A stretch of 64,000 bases of DNA, taken from positions 1 through 64,000 of the forward strand of contig CAZTMA010000004.1 of the NCBI GenBank assembly GCA_964614645.1, written 5' to 3'. Origin of the DNA: MWBF01 sp964614645 (GTDB lineage Bacteria; Chloroflexota; Anaerolineae; CG2-30-64-16). The notes beneath the pieces were generated by a model, which did no database searches, was not told the origin of the DNA, and saw only the letters and a program-made list of their open reading frames with translations. Position 1 is the stretch's first letter; every line of letters starts with the position of its first letter. The position numbers and the translations under genes were made by a program. Shown here piece by piece: positions 8,913 to 17,952 of the stretch.

Positions 8913-8963
8913 AGTAGGCGCTTCAGCGCCAAGCGCCGGGAGGGCACTGAAGTGCCCACTACT
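8913..8963. repeat. Palindromic interspersed repeat, GGCGCTTCAGCGCC type, copy 2
   Basis: Contains GGCGCTTCAGCGCC and GGGCACTGAAGTGCCC, each a perfect palindrome, framed by AGTAG on the left and CTACT on the right. Copy 1 is at 5816-5848. It fills the short gap between the unknown gene and murD. Confidence 0.75.
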
Positions 8964-8977
8964 AACGGGAGAGCCTC

Positions 8978-10483
8978 TTGAGCATCGGCAGACGCAGCAA
9001 TGGACAAGGCTACACCGGCCTGCGGGTCGTCATCCTCGGGATGGCGCGGCAGGGCACGGCGCTGGCCCGCTTCCTGCTGCGCCGCGGCGCGCATGTGACG
9101 TTGAGCGACCTGCGGACCGAGGCCCAGCTCGCGGAGGCATGTCGTGACCTGGCGCAATTCGCTGCGGAGGCCGGCGGCGGCCGCGTGCGCTTCGTCCTGG
9201 GCGACCACCCGTTCGACCTGCTCGCGGAGGCCGACCTGCTGTGCCTGAGCGGCGGCGTTTCGCCGGCCATCCCGCTCGTGCAGGAGGCAGTGCGCCGCAG
9301 CATCCCGCTGAGCAACGACGGCGCGCTGACCCTGCGCCACTGCCCCGCGCCGGTCATCGGCATCACGGGCTCTGCGGGCAAGACAACGACGACCACCCTG
9401 ACCGGCCTGATGCTCCAGGCTGCAGGGCTGGCGACACACGTGGGCGGCAATATTGGCACGCCGCTGATTGACCGGCTGGACCAAATCGGCTCAGGCGACA
9501 AAGTCGTGATGGAGCTGTCCAGCTTCCAGCTCGAATTGTTCGACCGCAGCCCGGCCATGGCCGCGCTGCTGAACATCACGCCCAACCACCTGGATCGCCA
9601 CCCGTCCATGGCCCACTACGCCGCGGCCAAAGCCAATATCCTGCGCTTCCAGGACCGCGGGGATACCTGCGTGCTGGGTGCAGACGACGCCTACACCGGC
9701 GCATGGCTGCGCAGCGGGCGCTGCGAGATTCCCGCGGGCGAAGGCCAGCCGGAAGTGTATTTCCCGCTCCAGGCCACGCGCCTGGGCTTCAGCCTGACCG
9801 GGGAACTGGAAGCAGGCGCTTTTCTGGCCGGCACGGGCGCGGCCGAGCGCCTGGTCTGGCGCAGGCCGGGCCTGGACGATGTGACCGTCTGCCGGGTCAG
9901 CGATGTGCGGCTACGAGGAAGGCACAACCTGGCGAACATCCTCGCGGCCTGCTGCCTGGCCGGCGCCGCCGGCGCGAGCACCGCAGCAATGGCCACGGTC
10001 GCGACCACCTTCGGCGGCGTCGCACACCGGCTGGAGATTGTCCGCCAGTGCGACGGCGTCACTTGGGTCAATGACTCCATCGCCACCGCACCGGAGCGCA
10101 CCATGGCCGCGCTGCACTCGTTCAGAGAGCCGATTGTCCTGCTCCTGGGCGGCCGCGACAAGCACTTGCCCTGGGAGTCGGTTGCGGCGGAAGTCCACGC
10201 ACGGGACGCCGCGGGCCGGCCACGCGTACGTGCGGTCGTGCTCTTCGGTGAAGCAGCCGGGCTGATCCAGACCGCACTGGCCGACTATGTGCGGTCGACG
10301 GATGCAGCGCCCATACCCGTTTCGGCGCATCCTGACCTGCCGGCTGCAGTAGCCGCGGCGCACCGCGCGGCCCGACCCGGCGATGTGGTCCTGCTCGCGC
10401 CGGGCGGCACGAGCTTCGACGCTTACGGCGATTTTGCGGCGCGGGGAGAACACTTCCGTGCCCTGGTGGAGGCCCTGCCATGA
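8978..10483 (+). CDS. murD: UDP-N-acetylmuramoylalanine--D-glutamate ligase MurD
   Basis: Adds D-glutamate to UDP-MurNAc-L-Ala. The 501-residue product shows the N-terminal Rossmann start (LRVVILGMARQGTALARFL), LSGGVSPAIPLVQ, the P-loop GITGSAGKTTTT, THVGGNIGTPLI, ELSSFQLE, NITPNHLDRH and the C-terminal WVNDSIATAPERTMAAL and LLGGRDKHLPW. The start is a TTG at 8978 with GGGAGAG upstream. The stop overlaps ftsW by 4 bp. Confidence 0.95.
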   Translation: MSIGRRSNGQGYTGLRVVILGMARQGTALARFLLRRGAHVTLSDLRTEAQLAEACRDLAQFAAEAGGGRVRFVLGDHPFDLLAEADLLCLSGGVSPAIPLVQEAVRRSIPLSNDGALTLRHCPAPVIGITGSAGKTTTTTLTGLMLQAAGLATHVGGNIGTPLIDRLDQIGSGDKVVMELSSFQLELFDRSPAMAALLNITPNHLDRHPSMAHYAAAKANILRFQDRGDTCVLGADDAYTGAWLRSGRCEIPAGEGQPEVYFPLQATRLGFSLTGELEAGAFLAGTGAAERLVWRRPGLDDVTVCRVSDVRLRGRHNLANILAACCLAGAAGASTAAMATVATTFGGVAHRLEIVRQCDGVTWVNDSIATAPERTMAALHSFREPIVLLLGGRDKHLPWESVAAEVHARDAAGRPRVRAVVLFGEAAGLIQTALADYVRSTDAAPIPVSAHPDLPAAVAAAHRAARPGDVVLLAPGGTSFDAYGDFAARGEHFRALVEALP

Positions 10484-11841
10484 GTGCTGAACTGACCGGC
10501 CGGACAGGCGAAACTACGCGGAGACGCCGCGGCAGCACGACGCAGGCTGTCACCTCCTCGGTCGACATTCCGCTCATCGCGATCATTGCGACCTTCCTGC
10601 TGTTGGGACTGGTCATGGTGCTCAGCGCCAGCTATATGTTCCGCGGGACGTATTATTTCGTCCGCCAGGCGCTCTGGGTGGTGCTGGGAGTGGTCGTCTG
10701 CACCGGCATGACGCTGGTTCCATATCGCATCTGGCAGCGCATAGCCCTGCCCTTTATGCTGCTCAACATCGTGCTGCTGGTTACCGTGCTGTTCGTCGGC
10801 GACGAAACCTTTGGCGCCGGCCGCACGCTGTTCAACGGCCGGTTCCAGCCGAGCGAGCTGGCAAAGCTGGCGGTCGTCGTCTATGTGGCGGCCTGGGTCG
10901 CCGCGCACAGCAAGCGAATGGGGAGCCTGACCGACGGCATGCTGCCGTTCCTCATCATCATGGGATTGGTCGCCGGCTTGATCGTCGCTGAGAAGAGCTT
11001 CAGCGTCACCATCATCGTCCTGGCTATCGGCCTGACCATCTTCTTCGTCGGCGGCGGACACCCGGGCCAGCTCTTCCTGCTCTTGCTGGTGGGCACACCC
11101 TTCCTGCTGTTTGCCATGTACAAGGCGGGCTACGCCTGGGACCGCATCACTGGCTGGTACAACGTCTGGTTCAACCCGACCGAAGCGCCGGACCAGTTGC
11201 TCCGGCTGACCTGGATGCTACGCGAAGGCCGCGGCAGCGTGGCCGACCCGAGTATCTGGCAGGCCAAGGCGTCCGTGCCCGGCCTGTGGAGCGACTACCT
11301 GTTCGCCAACATCGGCGCCGACCTGCCGATTATCGGGACATTCCTGGTCGTCGCGCTCTATGCGGCATTCGGCTATCGTGCGCTCGGTGTGGCACTCAAT
11401 GCGCCGGACCGGTTCGGCAGCCTGACGGCCATCGGCCTGACTGCCTGGATTACCATCCAGGCCGCAATTCACATCGGCACTTCGCTGACGTTGATTCCAC
11501 CGACCGGCCAGCCGCTGCCCTTTATGAGCTATGGCGGCTCATCTCTGTTGTCGTCTATGGCCGCGGCGGGCCTGCTGCTCAGCATCTCGCGCGCCGCGAC
11601 CGAAAAGAAGGCTACCTATGCGCATTTTGCTATCGGGTGGGGGGACTGGCGGCCACGTCTACCCCGTCCTCGCCGTGGTGAGCGCGCTGCAAGCGGGACC
11701 AAAACCCGCAAGGAGCGCACTGCCCGCCGCGGCAGCACCGTCCGCAAGCAGACCACCCGGGCGGTCGGAGGACGCGGCAGCAACACCGCCACGCGCCGCA
11801 ACGCTGCCAGCACCTCCCGCGCCCGCACCACGCGCCGCTGA
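10480..11841 (+). CDS. ftsW: Lipid II polymerase FtsW with a long basic C-terminal tail
   Basis: SEDS-family glycosyltransferase that polymerises septal peptidoglycan together with FtsI. The first ~370 residues hold about ten membrane segments and SEDS motifs: VMVLSASYMF, FQPSELAKLAVVVY and PPTGQPLPFMSYGGSSL. A normal FtsW would end soon after LLLSISR. Here the frame stays open for about 80 more residues and ends in an Arg/Thr/Ser-rich tail (net strongly basic). The tail's DNA, 11618-11841, is also the start of murG in another frame. Whether the tail is made or functional is unknown. Confidence 0.93.
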   Translation: MSAELTGRTGETTRRRRGSTTQAVTSSVDIPLIAIIATFLLLGLVMVLSASYMFRGTYYFVRQALWVVLGVVVCTGMTLVPYRIWQRIALPFMLLNIVLLVTVLFVGDETFGAGRTLFNGRFQPSELAKLAVVVYVAAWVAAHSKRMGSLTDGMLPFLIIMGLVAGLIVAEKSFSVTIIVLAIGLTIFFVGGGHPGQLFLLLLVGTPFLLFAMYKAGYAWDRITGWYNVWFNPTEAPDQLLRLTWMLREGRGSVADPSIWQAKASVPGLWSDYLFANIGADLPIIGTFLVVALYAAFGYRALGVALNAPDRFGSLTAIGLTAWITIQAAIHIGTSLTLIPPTGQPLPFMSYGGSSLLSSMAAAGLLLSISRAATEKKATYAHFAIGWGDWRPRLPRPRRGERAASGTKTRKERTARRGSTVRKQTTRAVGGRGSNTATRRNAASTSRARTTRR

Positions 11842-12862
11842 CGGGGGCCTCGAGTTCCGCTATGTCGGTGAAGCGGGCGGAGTCGAGGAAACGCTGGCCG
11901 CACGAGCCGGCCTGCCGTTCAGCGCGATTGCGACGGGCCAGGTGCGCGGCCGCGCCGTGTGGACGGCCGCCGCGAACCTCGGGCGCATGGTGAAGGGCAC
12001 GCGGCAATGCGGCCGCATCATCCATGAATTTCGACCCGATGTGGTCTTCATGACCGGCGGCTATGTTGCCGCACCAGTGGCCTGGGCCGCCGCGCGCAGC
12101 CGCGTGCCGCTGCTCATCTACCTGCCCGACCTGACGCCGGGCCGGGCCATCGCGCTGACCAGCCGGTTTGCGCGCAAAGTGGCAGTGTCGTTTCCGGAGG
12201 TCGCCCGCTATTTTCCGGGCAAGGCCGTGGTGACGGGCTATCCCGTCCGGCCGGAACTGCTCGCTGCGGAGAAACCAGCGGCGCGGCAGGCCCTGGGCCT
12301 TCATCCTGAACTGCCGGTGCTGCTCGTGTTCGGCGGGAGCCGGGGCGCGCGCAGCATCAACCGGGCCGTAACAGCCGCACTGCCGGCGCTGCTGCCACAC
12401 TGCCAGGTGGTGCATGTGAGCGGCCAGCTTGACTGGCCGGAGGTCGAACAAGCGACGCAAGGCCTCGCGGGCAGCCTGCTGCCCGGCCTGTATGCGCGCT
12501 ACCATCCCTATCCTTACCTGCACGAGGAAATGGTGCAGGCCCTAGCCGCGGCCGACCTTGTGGTCGCCCGCGCTGGGGCATCCGTGCTGGGGGAATTCCC
12601 GGCCCGCGGCCTGCCGAGCATCCTGGTGCCCTACCCGTACGCCGGGCAGCACCAGGGCGCCAATGCCGCATATCTGGCCGATCACGGTGCGGCAATCGTG
12701 ATCGTGGACTCCGACTTGTCAGCTCGCCTGGCGCCGACGATCCTCGAGTTGCTGGACGCTCCAGGCGAGCTGCAAGGCATGGCACTAGCCGCGGCACGGC
12801 TGGCACAGCCGGATGCCGCGTACAATATCGCGCAAGTACTGGCGGAACTGGCAGGGACCTAG
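11618..12862 (+). CDS. murG: Lipid II synthase MurG with a disordered insertion
   Basis: Transfers GlcNAc to lipid I, giving lipid II, at the inner face of the membrane. ATG 11618 has AAGAAGG 6 bases upstream and starts MRILLSGGGTGGHVYP, the MurG glycine loop. FMTGGYVAAPVAWAA, VTGYPVRPELL, VFGGSRGARSIN and VARAGASVLGEFPA follow. Between about residues 26 and 77 there is an extra Ala/Pro-rich low-complexity stretch before LEFRYVGEAGG, which most MurG proteins lack. That stretch coincides with the ftsW tail read in the other frame. Total 414 residues against the usual ~360. Confidence 0.95.
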   Translation: MRILLSGGGTGGHVYPVLAVVSALQAGPKPARSALPAAAAPSASRPPGRSEDAAATPPRAATLPAPPAPAPRAADGGLEFRYVGEAGGVEETLAARAGLPFSAIATGQVRGRAVWTAAANLGRMVKGTRQCGRIIHEFRPDVVFMTGGYVAAPVAWAAARSRVPLLIYLPDLTPGRAIALTSRFARKVAVSFPEVARYFPGKAVVTGYPVRPELLAAEKPAARQALGLHPELPVLLVFGGSRGARSINRAVTAALPALLPHCQVVHVSGQLDWPEVEQATQGLAGSLLPGLYARYHPYPYLHEEMVQALAAADLVVARAGASVLGEFPARGLPSILVPYPYAGQHQGANAAYLADHGAAIVIVDSDLSARLAPTILELLDAPGELQGMALAAARLAQPDAAYNIAQVLAELAGT

Positions 12863-12864
12863 AC

Positions 12865-13563
12865 ATGTCAACGCTCATCATCCTGGCGACTGTGATGGCG
12901 CTTTTCGGCGTGCTGGGATATCAGCGCGGCACCAAGTCCATGCTGTTCACCGCCGCCTTCCTCCTGCTGGGGCTGCTGGCGCTCAGCCGGGCCGCCGGGC
13001 TTATCGCGACGCTGATCAACGGGCTGAACTTCGCGGTGCGCTTCGTCTTTGCCGGCGGGCTGCAAGCCCTGGCTGCAGACGACCGGACTGCAGCCCTGGA
13101 AGCCGCCTTCGAGCGGGTCGGCAGCGTCACCCCGCTCGTCAGCGTCAGCGACACCGGTCTCGCCAGTGGTCCCGGCATGATTCTGGTCCTGGTCATCCTG
13201 ATCGCCGCCGCCTTCCTGCTGGGGATGCTGAAATTCCTGCGCTCCCGCCAGTCGGCGCTCGGTCTGTTCCTGGGCCTGGGCATCGGCTACGTCCTGACCG
13301 CGTTCGTCATCCGCGTGCTGCTGCCGGATGCGCCGCTGCAACTGGCGCTGCCCGCGGCGCTGTTCGGAGCAAGCTTCGCCACGCCCGCGTCCGCCGCCGT
13401 GCCCGCAGAGGCGTCTTTCCTCAGTCTGCTGTGGGCGCGCATCCTGGCCGGGCTGAACGCGATGGCCGACCAGGGCACGCTGGCCCTTCTCTTTGCGGTA
13501 ATTATTGCGCTGTTCGTGCTGCTGGCGACCCGGCTGGGCAATCGCAGCGAGAGGCGAGGGTAA
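12865..13563 (+). CDS. Polytopic membrane protein, possibly CvpA-related
   Basis: A 232-residue protein with roughly five or six hydrophobic segments, starting two bases after the murG stop with GGCAGGGA upstream. Topology (short hydrophobic N-terminal pair, central amphipathic region, GLGIGYVLTAFVI, then a C-terminal anchor) loosely resembles CvpA-like proteins, but no motif makes this firm. It forms a pair with the next gene, four bases downstream. The position between murG and murC suggests an envelope role; no function can be assigned. Confidence 0.6.
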   Translation: MSTLIILATVMALFGVLGYQRGTKSMLFTAAFLLLGLLALSRAAGLIATLINGLNFAVRFVFAGGLQALAADDRTAALEAAFERVGSVTPLVSVSDTGLASGPGMILVLVILIAAAFLLGMLKFLRSRQSALGLFLGLGIGYVLTAFVIRVLLPDAPLQLALPAALFGASFATPASAAVPAEASFLSLLWARILAGLNAMADQGTLALLFAVIIALFVLLATRLGNRSERRG

Positions 13564-13567
13564 GGTC

Positions 13568-14086
13568 ATGGGCTATCTTGAGGTCGCCTTCATTGCGGTT
13601 TGGATCATGTTCGCCATCATCGGCGTGATTCGCGGCTACCCGCGCGAACTGGGCGTCACGGCAATGCTGCTCATCGCCCTGTTCGTCACCGAATTCATCG
13701 AGGAGCGCTACCAGCCGCGTGTCAATCAGGTGCTCGCCTACTTCGCCGGTCCTGATGCAGCCTCCCAACTGACCGCGCGCATCCTGATTTATTGCGGCTT
13801 TCTGATCGTGATTGCCTATATCGCCTACGAAGGCGATACGCTCGTGTACCGGGGCAAACGCGGCAAGGTCCCCTTCGACCTGGGCAGCGGCATACTCAAC
13901 GGTTACTTGTTCGTCGGTAGCCTGTGGTATTATCTGCATTCAGCCAGCTACCCGCTTCTGGCGCGCAGCGCAGAGTTCTCGCCACTGCACCAGACGATTA
14001 TCCGGTTTCTGCCGCCTTCGGTGTTCACGTGGCAGTACTTGATAGGGTTGGCGATTCTGTTGATTCTGGCAAGGTTCTGGAAATGA
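13568..14086 (+). CDS. CvpA-family membrane protein
   Basis: A 172-residue protein with about four membrane segments. The opening (MGYLEVAFIAVWIMFAIIGVIRGYP) has the pattern of CvpA-family proteins, whose first helix is followed by a G-x-x-R-G loop. CvpA proteins affect envelope integrity or colicin V production, but the mechanism is not settled. GAGGGTAAGG precedes ATG 13568, and the stop overlaps murC by 4 bp, so it is translated as part of the cluster. Confidence 0.6.
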   Translation: MGYLEVAFIAVWIMFAIIGVIRGYPRELGVTAMLLIALFVTEFIEERYQPRVNQVLAYFAGPDAASQLTARILIYCGFLIVIAYIAYEGDTLVYRGKRGKVPFDLGSGILNGYLFVGSLWYYLHSASYPLLARSAEFSPLHQTIIRFLPPSVFTWQYLIGLAILLILARFWK

Positions 14087-15591
14087 GCGTACCGATGTCC
14101 GACGCCAACCGGCCTGACCGCACACCTGCAGGGGACGCCGATATCCCCGCCTGGGTCGCGCGCCTGAACAGCGCGCCCGAGGCCCGGGCTGCCTTTCACA
14201 TCCACATGGTCGGCATCGGCGGCACCGGCCTGTCGGCCATCGCCGGGTTCTTGCTCCAGCGCGGCTTCACAGTGACCGGCTCGGACCAGCGGCCCAACGA
14301 AGCGACCGATGAGCTGGCCGGTCGCGGCGTCACCGTGTACCGCGGCCATCAGGCCGAGCATATTGCCGGCGCCGACCTGGTGCTGGTCTCGTCCGCCGTG
14401 CCGGAGAATAACCCCGAGATTATTGCGGCGCGCGCCGCGGGCATCCCGATTGTCAAGCGGTCGGACTTCCTCGGCCCGCTCATCGAAGGGCATCACGGCA
14501 TCGGCGTAGCAGGCAGCCACGGCAAGACGACGACGACCAGCATGGTTGCGATTGTGCTGCTGCGCGCGGGCATGGACCCCAGCTTCATCGTCGGCGGACG
14601 GATTGCCGTCGGCCCGGCGGAAGGCACGATGATGTCCGCGACCGTCGCCGCCCGCGCGGGCGAGGGCCCCTTCGTCATCGAAGCGGACGAATATGACGGC
14701 ATGTTCCTGGGGCTGCGTCTGGAAATCGGCATCGTCACCAACGTGGACTGGGATCACGTCGATTGCTACCCCACCCCGGCGAGCTTCGCCGATGCGTTCC
14801 GCAGGTACGTCGCCCAGCTCCCTGCGCACGGCCTGCTCATCGTGTGCGCGGATGACGCGGGCGCGCTGGCGCTGCGCGACGCGCTGCAGCCGGGCGTGGC
14901 GGTCGAGACCTACGGCCTGGCCGACGGCGCCGACTGGCAGGCGCGCGACCTCGCGCCGAACGAGCGCGGCGGATTCGATGCGGAAGCGTGGCACGCAGGC
15001 ACGCCGGTGGCCCATCTGAGCCTGTCCGTGCCGGGCCGCCATAACGTGCGTAACGCGCTCGCCGCGCTGGCCGCGGCGAACTGGCACCGCATCCCACCGG
15101 CCCGCGCGGCCATCATGCTGCGCGACTTCCGGGGCGCGGGGCGGCGCTTCGAGCTGGTGGGCGAGGCAGATGGCGTGACGGTCATCGACGACTATGCCCA
15201 TCACCCAACCGAAGTCGCGGCGACCCTGTCGGCCGCGCGGCTGCGCTATGCCACGCGGCGCATCTGGGCCGTATTCCAGCCGCACACCTTCAGCCGGACG
15301 AAGGCCCTGCTGCGCGACTACGCACACAGCTTCGATGACGCGGACCGGGTGCTGTTCCTGGATATCTACCCGGCGCGCGAAAAAATCGACCTGGGGATGC
15401 ACAGCCGGCTCCTGCTCGAGACCGTCAAGCACGAGGGCGCGGCCTACGTCGGAGGCATCGACGCTGCGGTCGACCGCCTGCTGGCCGAGGTCGAACCGGA
15501 CGACATCGTCATCACCATGAGCGCGGGGGATGGCAACCTGGCCGGCCAACTGTTGCTCGACCGGCTGCGCGAGCGGGAGAAACGGGGGTGA
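14083..15591 (+). CDS. murC: UDP-N-acetylmuramate--L-alanine ligase MurC
   Basis: Adds the first amino acid, L-alanine, to UDP-MurNAc. The 502-residue product carries HMVGIGGTGLSAIA, VTGSDQRPNEATDELA, SSAVPENNPEI, the P-loop GVAGSHGKTTTTSMV, EADEYDGMFL, TNVDWDHVDCYP and the C-terminal DDYAHHPTEVAATL. ATG 14083 overlaps the stop of the previous gene, and the C-terminal end overlaps murB (GTGA). Confidence 0.96.
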   Translation: MSVPMSDANRPDRTPAGDADIPAWVARLNSAPEARAAFHIHMVGIGGTGLSAIAGFLLQRGFTVTGSDQRPNEATDELAGRGVTVYRGHQAEHIAGADLVLVSSAVPENNPEIIAARAAGIPIVKRSDFLGPLIEGHHGIGVAGSHGKTTTTSMVAIVLLRAGMDPSFIVGGRIAVGPAEGTMMSATVAARAGEGPFVIEADEYDGMFLGLRLEIGIVTNVDWDHVDCYPTPASFADAFRRYVAQLPAHGLLIVCADDAGALALRDALQPGVAVETYGLADGADWQARDLAPNERGGFDAEAWHAGTPVAHLSLSVPGRHNVRNALAALAAANWHRIPPARAAIMLRDFRGAGRRFELVGEADGVTVIDDYAHHPTEVAATLSAARLRYATRRIWAVFQPHTFSRTKALLRDYAHSFDDADRVLFLDIYPAREKIDLGMHSRLLLETVKHEGAAYVGGIDAAVDRLLAEVEPDDIVITMSAGDGNLAGQLLLDRLREREKRG

Positions 15592-16646
15592 GCGCGCTGG
15601 CGGCCGCAGCGGAACGCACAGGCGTCGAGTTGCGACGCGCGGAACCGCTCGCCCGCCACACGACCTTCCGCATCGGCGGCCCGGCAGAGTGGTACGCGGT
15701 CGCGACGAGCACTGCACAACTGGCCGCGCTGGCTGACGCGGGGCTGGCGAACGGCTTGGCCGTGACCGTCCTCGGCGGCGGCAGCAACGTCCTGGTGGCG
15801 GATGAGGGCATACGCGGGCTCGTCATCGCCAACCAGGCGCGCGGCCACGGCGTTCAGCCCGCTGCGGACGTTGTAGATGTTGTGGAGTCCGCATCCTCAG
15901 ATGCGGACCGCTCGCAAACGGAGCTCGTATCCTCAGATGCGAGCTCCTCGAGAACCGCAGGGGACGGCGCGATTGTCCTCGTCGCTGATTCCGGCGTGCT
16001 GCTGGCAGGGCTCGCCCGCTGGGCCATCCGCAATGGGCTGAGCGGGCTGGAATGGGCCGTCAGCGTGCCTGGGACGGTCGGCGGCGCGGTCATCGGGAAT
16101 GCGGGCGCGCACGGCAGCGACACCGCTGCAAACCTAGCGTGGGCGGAGGTGCACTACCCCGGCCAGGGGACGGAACGGCTGACTTGCGAGACGCTGGCGT
16201 ACACTTACCGCAGCAGCCTGCTCAAGCGGCAACTGGCCGAGAGCGACGCCCTTGCGCCGGCCCCGGTCGTCTTGTCCGCTGCGTTCAGCCTGACCTCGGG
16301 CGACACTGTGGAGATGGCCGCCCGTGCGGATGGCTACCTGGCCCGGCGCCGTGCCAGCCAGCCGGTCGAGCCGAGCGCCGGCAGCATCTTTCGCAACCCG
16401 CCTGGCGATTATGCGGGGCGGCTGGTCGAATCAGTGGGGCTGAAAGGCCATGTCATCGGCGGCGCGCAGGTTTCGCCCCGCCATGCGAATTTCATCATCA
16501 ACACGAGCAGCGCGACCGCGGCGGATGTCGTAGCGCTGATGAACCTGATGCGCCGCCGGGTCTATGAGGTGACTGGGCACGAACTCGTGCCCGAAATCCT
16601 GTTCATCGGCGCATGGGCGAGCCAGCCGCCGCTGGAAACTTTGTAG
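15588..16646 (+). CDS. murB: UDP-N-acetylenolpyruvoylglucosamine reductase MurB with a repeat-derived insertion
   Basis: FAD- and NADPH-dependent reductase that makes UDP-MurNAc. Landmarks: HTTFRIGGPAEW, LGGGSNVLVADEGIRGLVI, GLSGLEWAVSVPGTVGGAVIGNAGAHG, EPSAGSIFRNP and SPRHANFIIN. Start is GTG 15588, overlapping murC. About 20 residues (roughly 100-121, two similar SSDA-containing units) are encoded by two palindromic repeats inserted in frame between the flavin-domain strands. This spot tolerates length variation in the family, so the enzyme is probably active. Confidence 0.95.
   Translation: MSALAAAAERTGVELRRAEPLARHTTFRIGGPAEWYAVATSTAQLAALADAGLANGLAVTVLGGGSNVLVADEGIRGLVIANQARGHGVQPAADVVDVVESASSDADRSQTELVSSDASSSRTAGDGAIVLVADSGVLLAGLARWAIRNGLSGLEWAVSVPGTVGGAVIGNAGAHGSDTAANLAWAEVHYPGQGTERLTCETLAYTYRSSLLKRQLAESDALAPAPVVLSAAFSLTSGDTVEMAARADGYLARRRASQPVEPSAGSIFRNPPGDYAGRLVESVGLKGHVIGGAQVSPRHANFIINTSSATAADVVALMNLMRRRVYEVTGHELVPEILFIGAWASQPPLETL
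15887..15947. repeat. Two CTCA-loop palindromic elements inside murB
   Basis: Copy 1 (15887-15908) has perfect 9-base arms, GTCCGCATC and GATGCGGAC, around the loop CTCA. Copy 2 (15920-15947) has 12-base arms, GGAGCTCGTATC and GATGCGAGCTCC, around the same CTCA, with one G-T pair. The loop and the adjoining ATC/GAT are constant while the outer arms differ but stay complementary. Relatives lie at 31011-31118. Both copies are in frame in murB. Confidence 0.8.
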
Positions 16647-16664
16647 GGAAACGAGTACGACGGC

Positions 16665-16724
16665 TCACGCAAAGCCGCCAAGAGCGCATAGAAGATTAGA
16701 TAACCTTTGCGCCTCTGCGTGAGA
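16665..16724. repeat. CTCACGCAAAG-type inverted repeat, copy 1
   Basis: CTCACGCAAAGCCGCCAAG on the left and TTTGCGCCTCTGCGTGAG on the right form an imperfect inverted repeat in the murB-ddl gap. Related elements occur at 28537-28599 and 62493-62545. It is followed by an A-run and could also end or attenuate transcription. The rest of the 159-bp gap shows nothing else. Confidence 0.65.
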
Positions 16725-16805
16725 CAAAAAAATCGCACAACCGGCGCCTTTATGCGCTTCGTAATATGCAGGGCTTAAAAATGGTAATCCCTGGAAAAGA
16801 TTGCT

Positions 16806-17930
16806 ATGAAATCTAAGATCCGCGTGGGGCTGATTTTCGGGGGACGATCCGGCGAGCATGAGGTGTCCCTCGCTTCGGCGCGCTCGGTCATGGCCGTGCT
16901 TGACCCGGGGAAATACGAGGTGGTGCAGATCGGCATCACGCACGAAGGTCACTGGCTCACACAGGGCAACCCGCTGGCGCAACTGACCGCCGCCCGGGCC
17001 GCGCTGCTGGCGGAGGGCACACCTGACACCCCGGTGCCGCCTGAGCCGTCCGCGAGCGCCGGCCGAGAGCTGGTGCCCGGCGCGACGGGCGCCGCGTTCC
17101 CGCCCCTCGACGTCATCTTCCCGGTCCTGCATGGGCCTTTCGGCGAAGATGGGACGGTGCAGGGCCTGTTGGAACTGGCAGGGGTCGCCTATGTCGGCTG
17201 CGGCGTGCTCGCCAGCAGCGTCGGCATGGACAAGATTGTGAGCAAGCAACTCTTTCAGGCACACGGCATCCCGGTCGTGCCCTACTGCACGGTCAAGCGC
17301 CGGGACTGGGAGACGCGGCCCGACGCCATAATTGCGGACATTGAGGCGCAGCTGCCCTACCCGGTGTTCGTCAAGCCGGCCAACCTGGGGTCGAGCATCG
17401 GCATCAGCAAGGCGGCAGACCGGGAAGGACTGCGGCGCAGCCTGGCCGAGGCTGCGCACTATGACCGCAAGCTGCTCATCGAGACGGCGGTGGCCAATCC
17501 GCGCGAGATCGAGTGCAGCGTTCTGGGCAACGATGACCCGCTGGCGTCCGTGCCCGGCGAGATTGTGCCGAGCAAGGAATTCTACGACTACGAGGCCAAG
17601 TACCTCGATGGCCGGTCGGACCTGTTGATTCCCGCGCCGCTGACGGCTGAGACTGCGGCGCAAGTGCGCGCGCTGGCCGTGCGGGCCTTCCTGGCGCTGG
17701 ATGCCGCGGGCATGGCCCGCGTGGACTTCCTGCTGGAACGGGACACCGGCAGGCTGTACCTGAACGAAGTGAACACGATTCCCGGCTTCACGAGCATCAG
17801 CATGTATCCGAAGCTCTGGGAGGCCAGCGGGCTTCCGTATGCGGAACTGGTGGACCGGCTGATTGAGCTGGCCCTGGAGCGCCACGCCGACAAGGCGCGC
17901 TCGCTCACCCGGTTCGAAGACGCGATGTAG
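16806..17930 (+). CDS. ddl: D-alanine--D-alanine ligase
   Basis: Joins two D-alanines with ATP for MurF. A 374-residue ATP-grasp protein: RVGLIFGGRSGEHEVSLASARSV at the N-terminus, FPVLHGPFGEDGTVQGLLELAGV, GMDKIVSKQLF, YPVFVKPANLGSSIGI, EIECSVLGN and the metal-binding LYLNEVNTIPGFTSISMYPKLW at the C-terminus. These are standard Ddl motifs. It is separated from murB by a repeat-containing gap, so it may have its own promoter, and is followed closely by ftsQ. Confidence 0.96.
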   Translation: MKSKIRVGLIFGGRSGEHEVSLASARSVMAVLDPGKYEVVQIGITHEGHWLTQGNPLAQLTAARAALLAEGTPDTPVPPEPSASAGRELVPGATGAAFPPLDVIFPVLHGPFGEDGTVQGLLELAGVAYVGCGVLASSVGMDKIVSKQLFQAHGIPVVPYCTVKRRDWETRPDAIIADIEAQLPYPVFVKPANLGSSIGISKAADREGLRRSLAEAAHYDRKLLIETAVANPREIECSVLGNDDPLASVPGEIVPSKEFYDYEAKYLDGRSDLLIPAPLTAETAAQVRALAVRAFLALDAAGMARVDFLLERDTGRLYLNEVNTIPGFTSISMYPKLWEASGLPYAELVDRLIELALERHADKARSLTRFEDAM

Positions 17931-17952
17931 ACGGTCAAAAGTGGCGGCCAAG

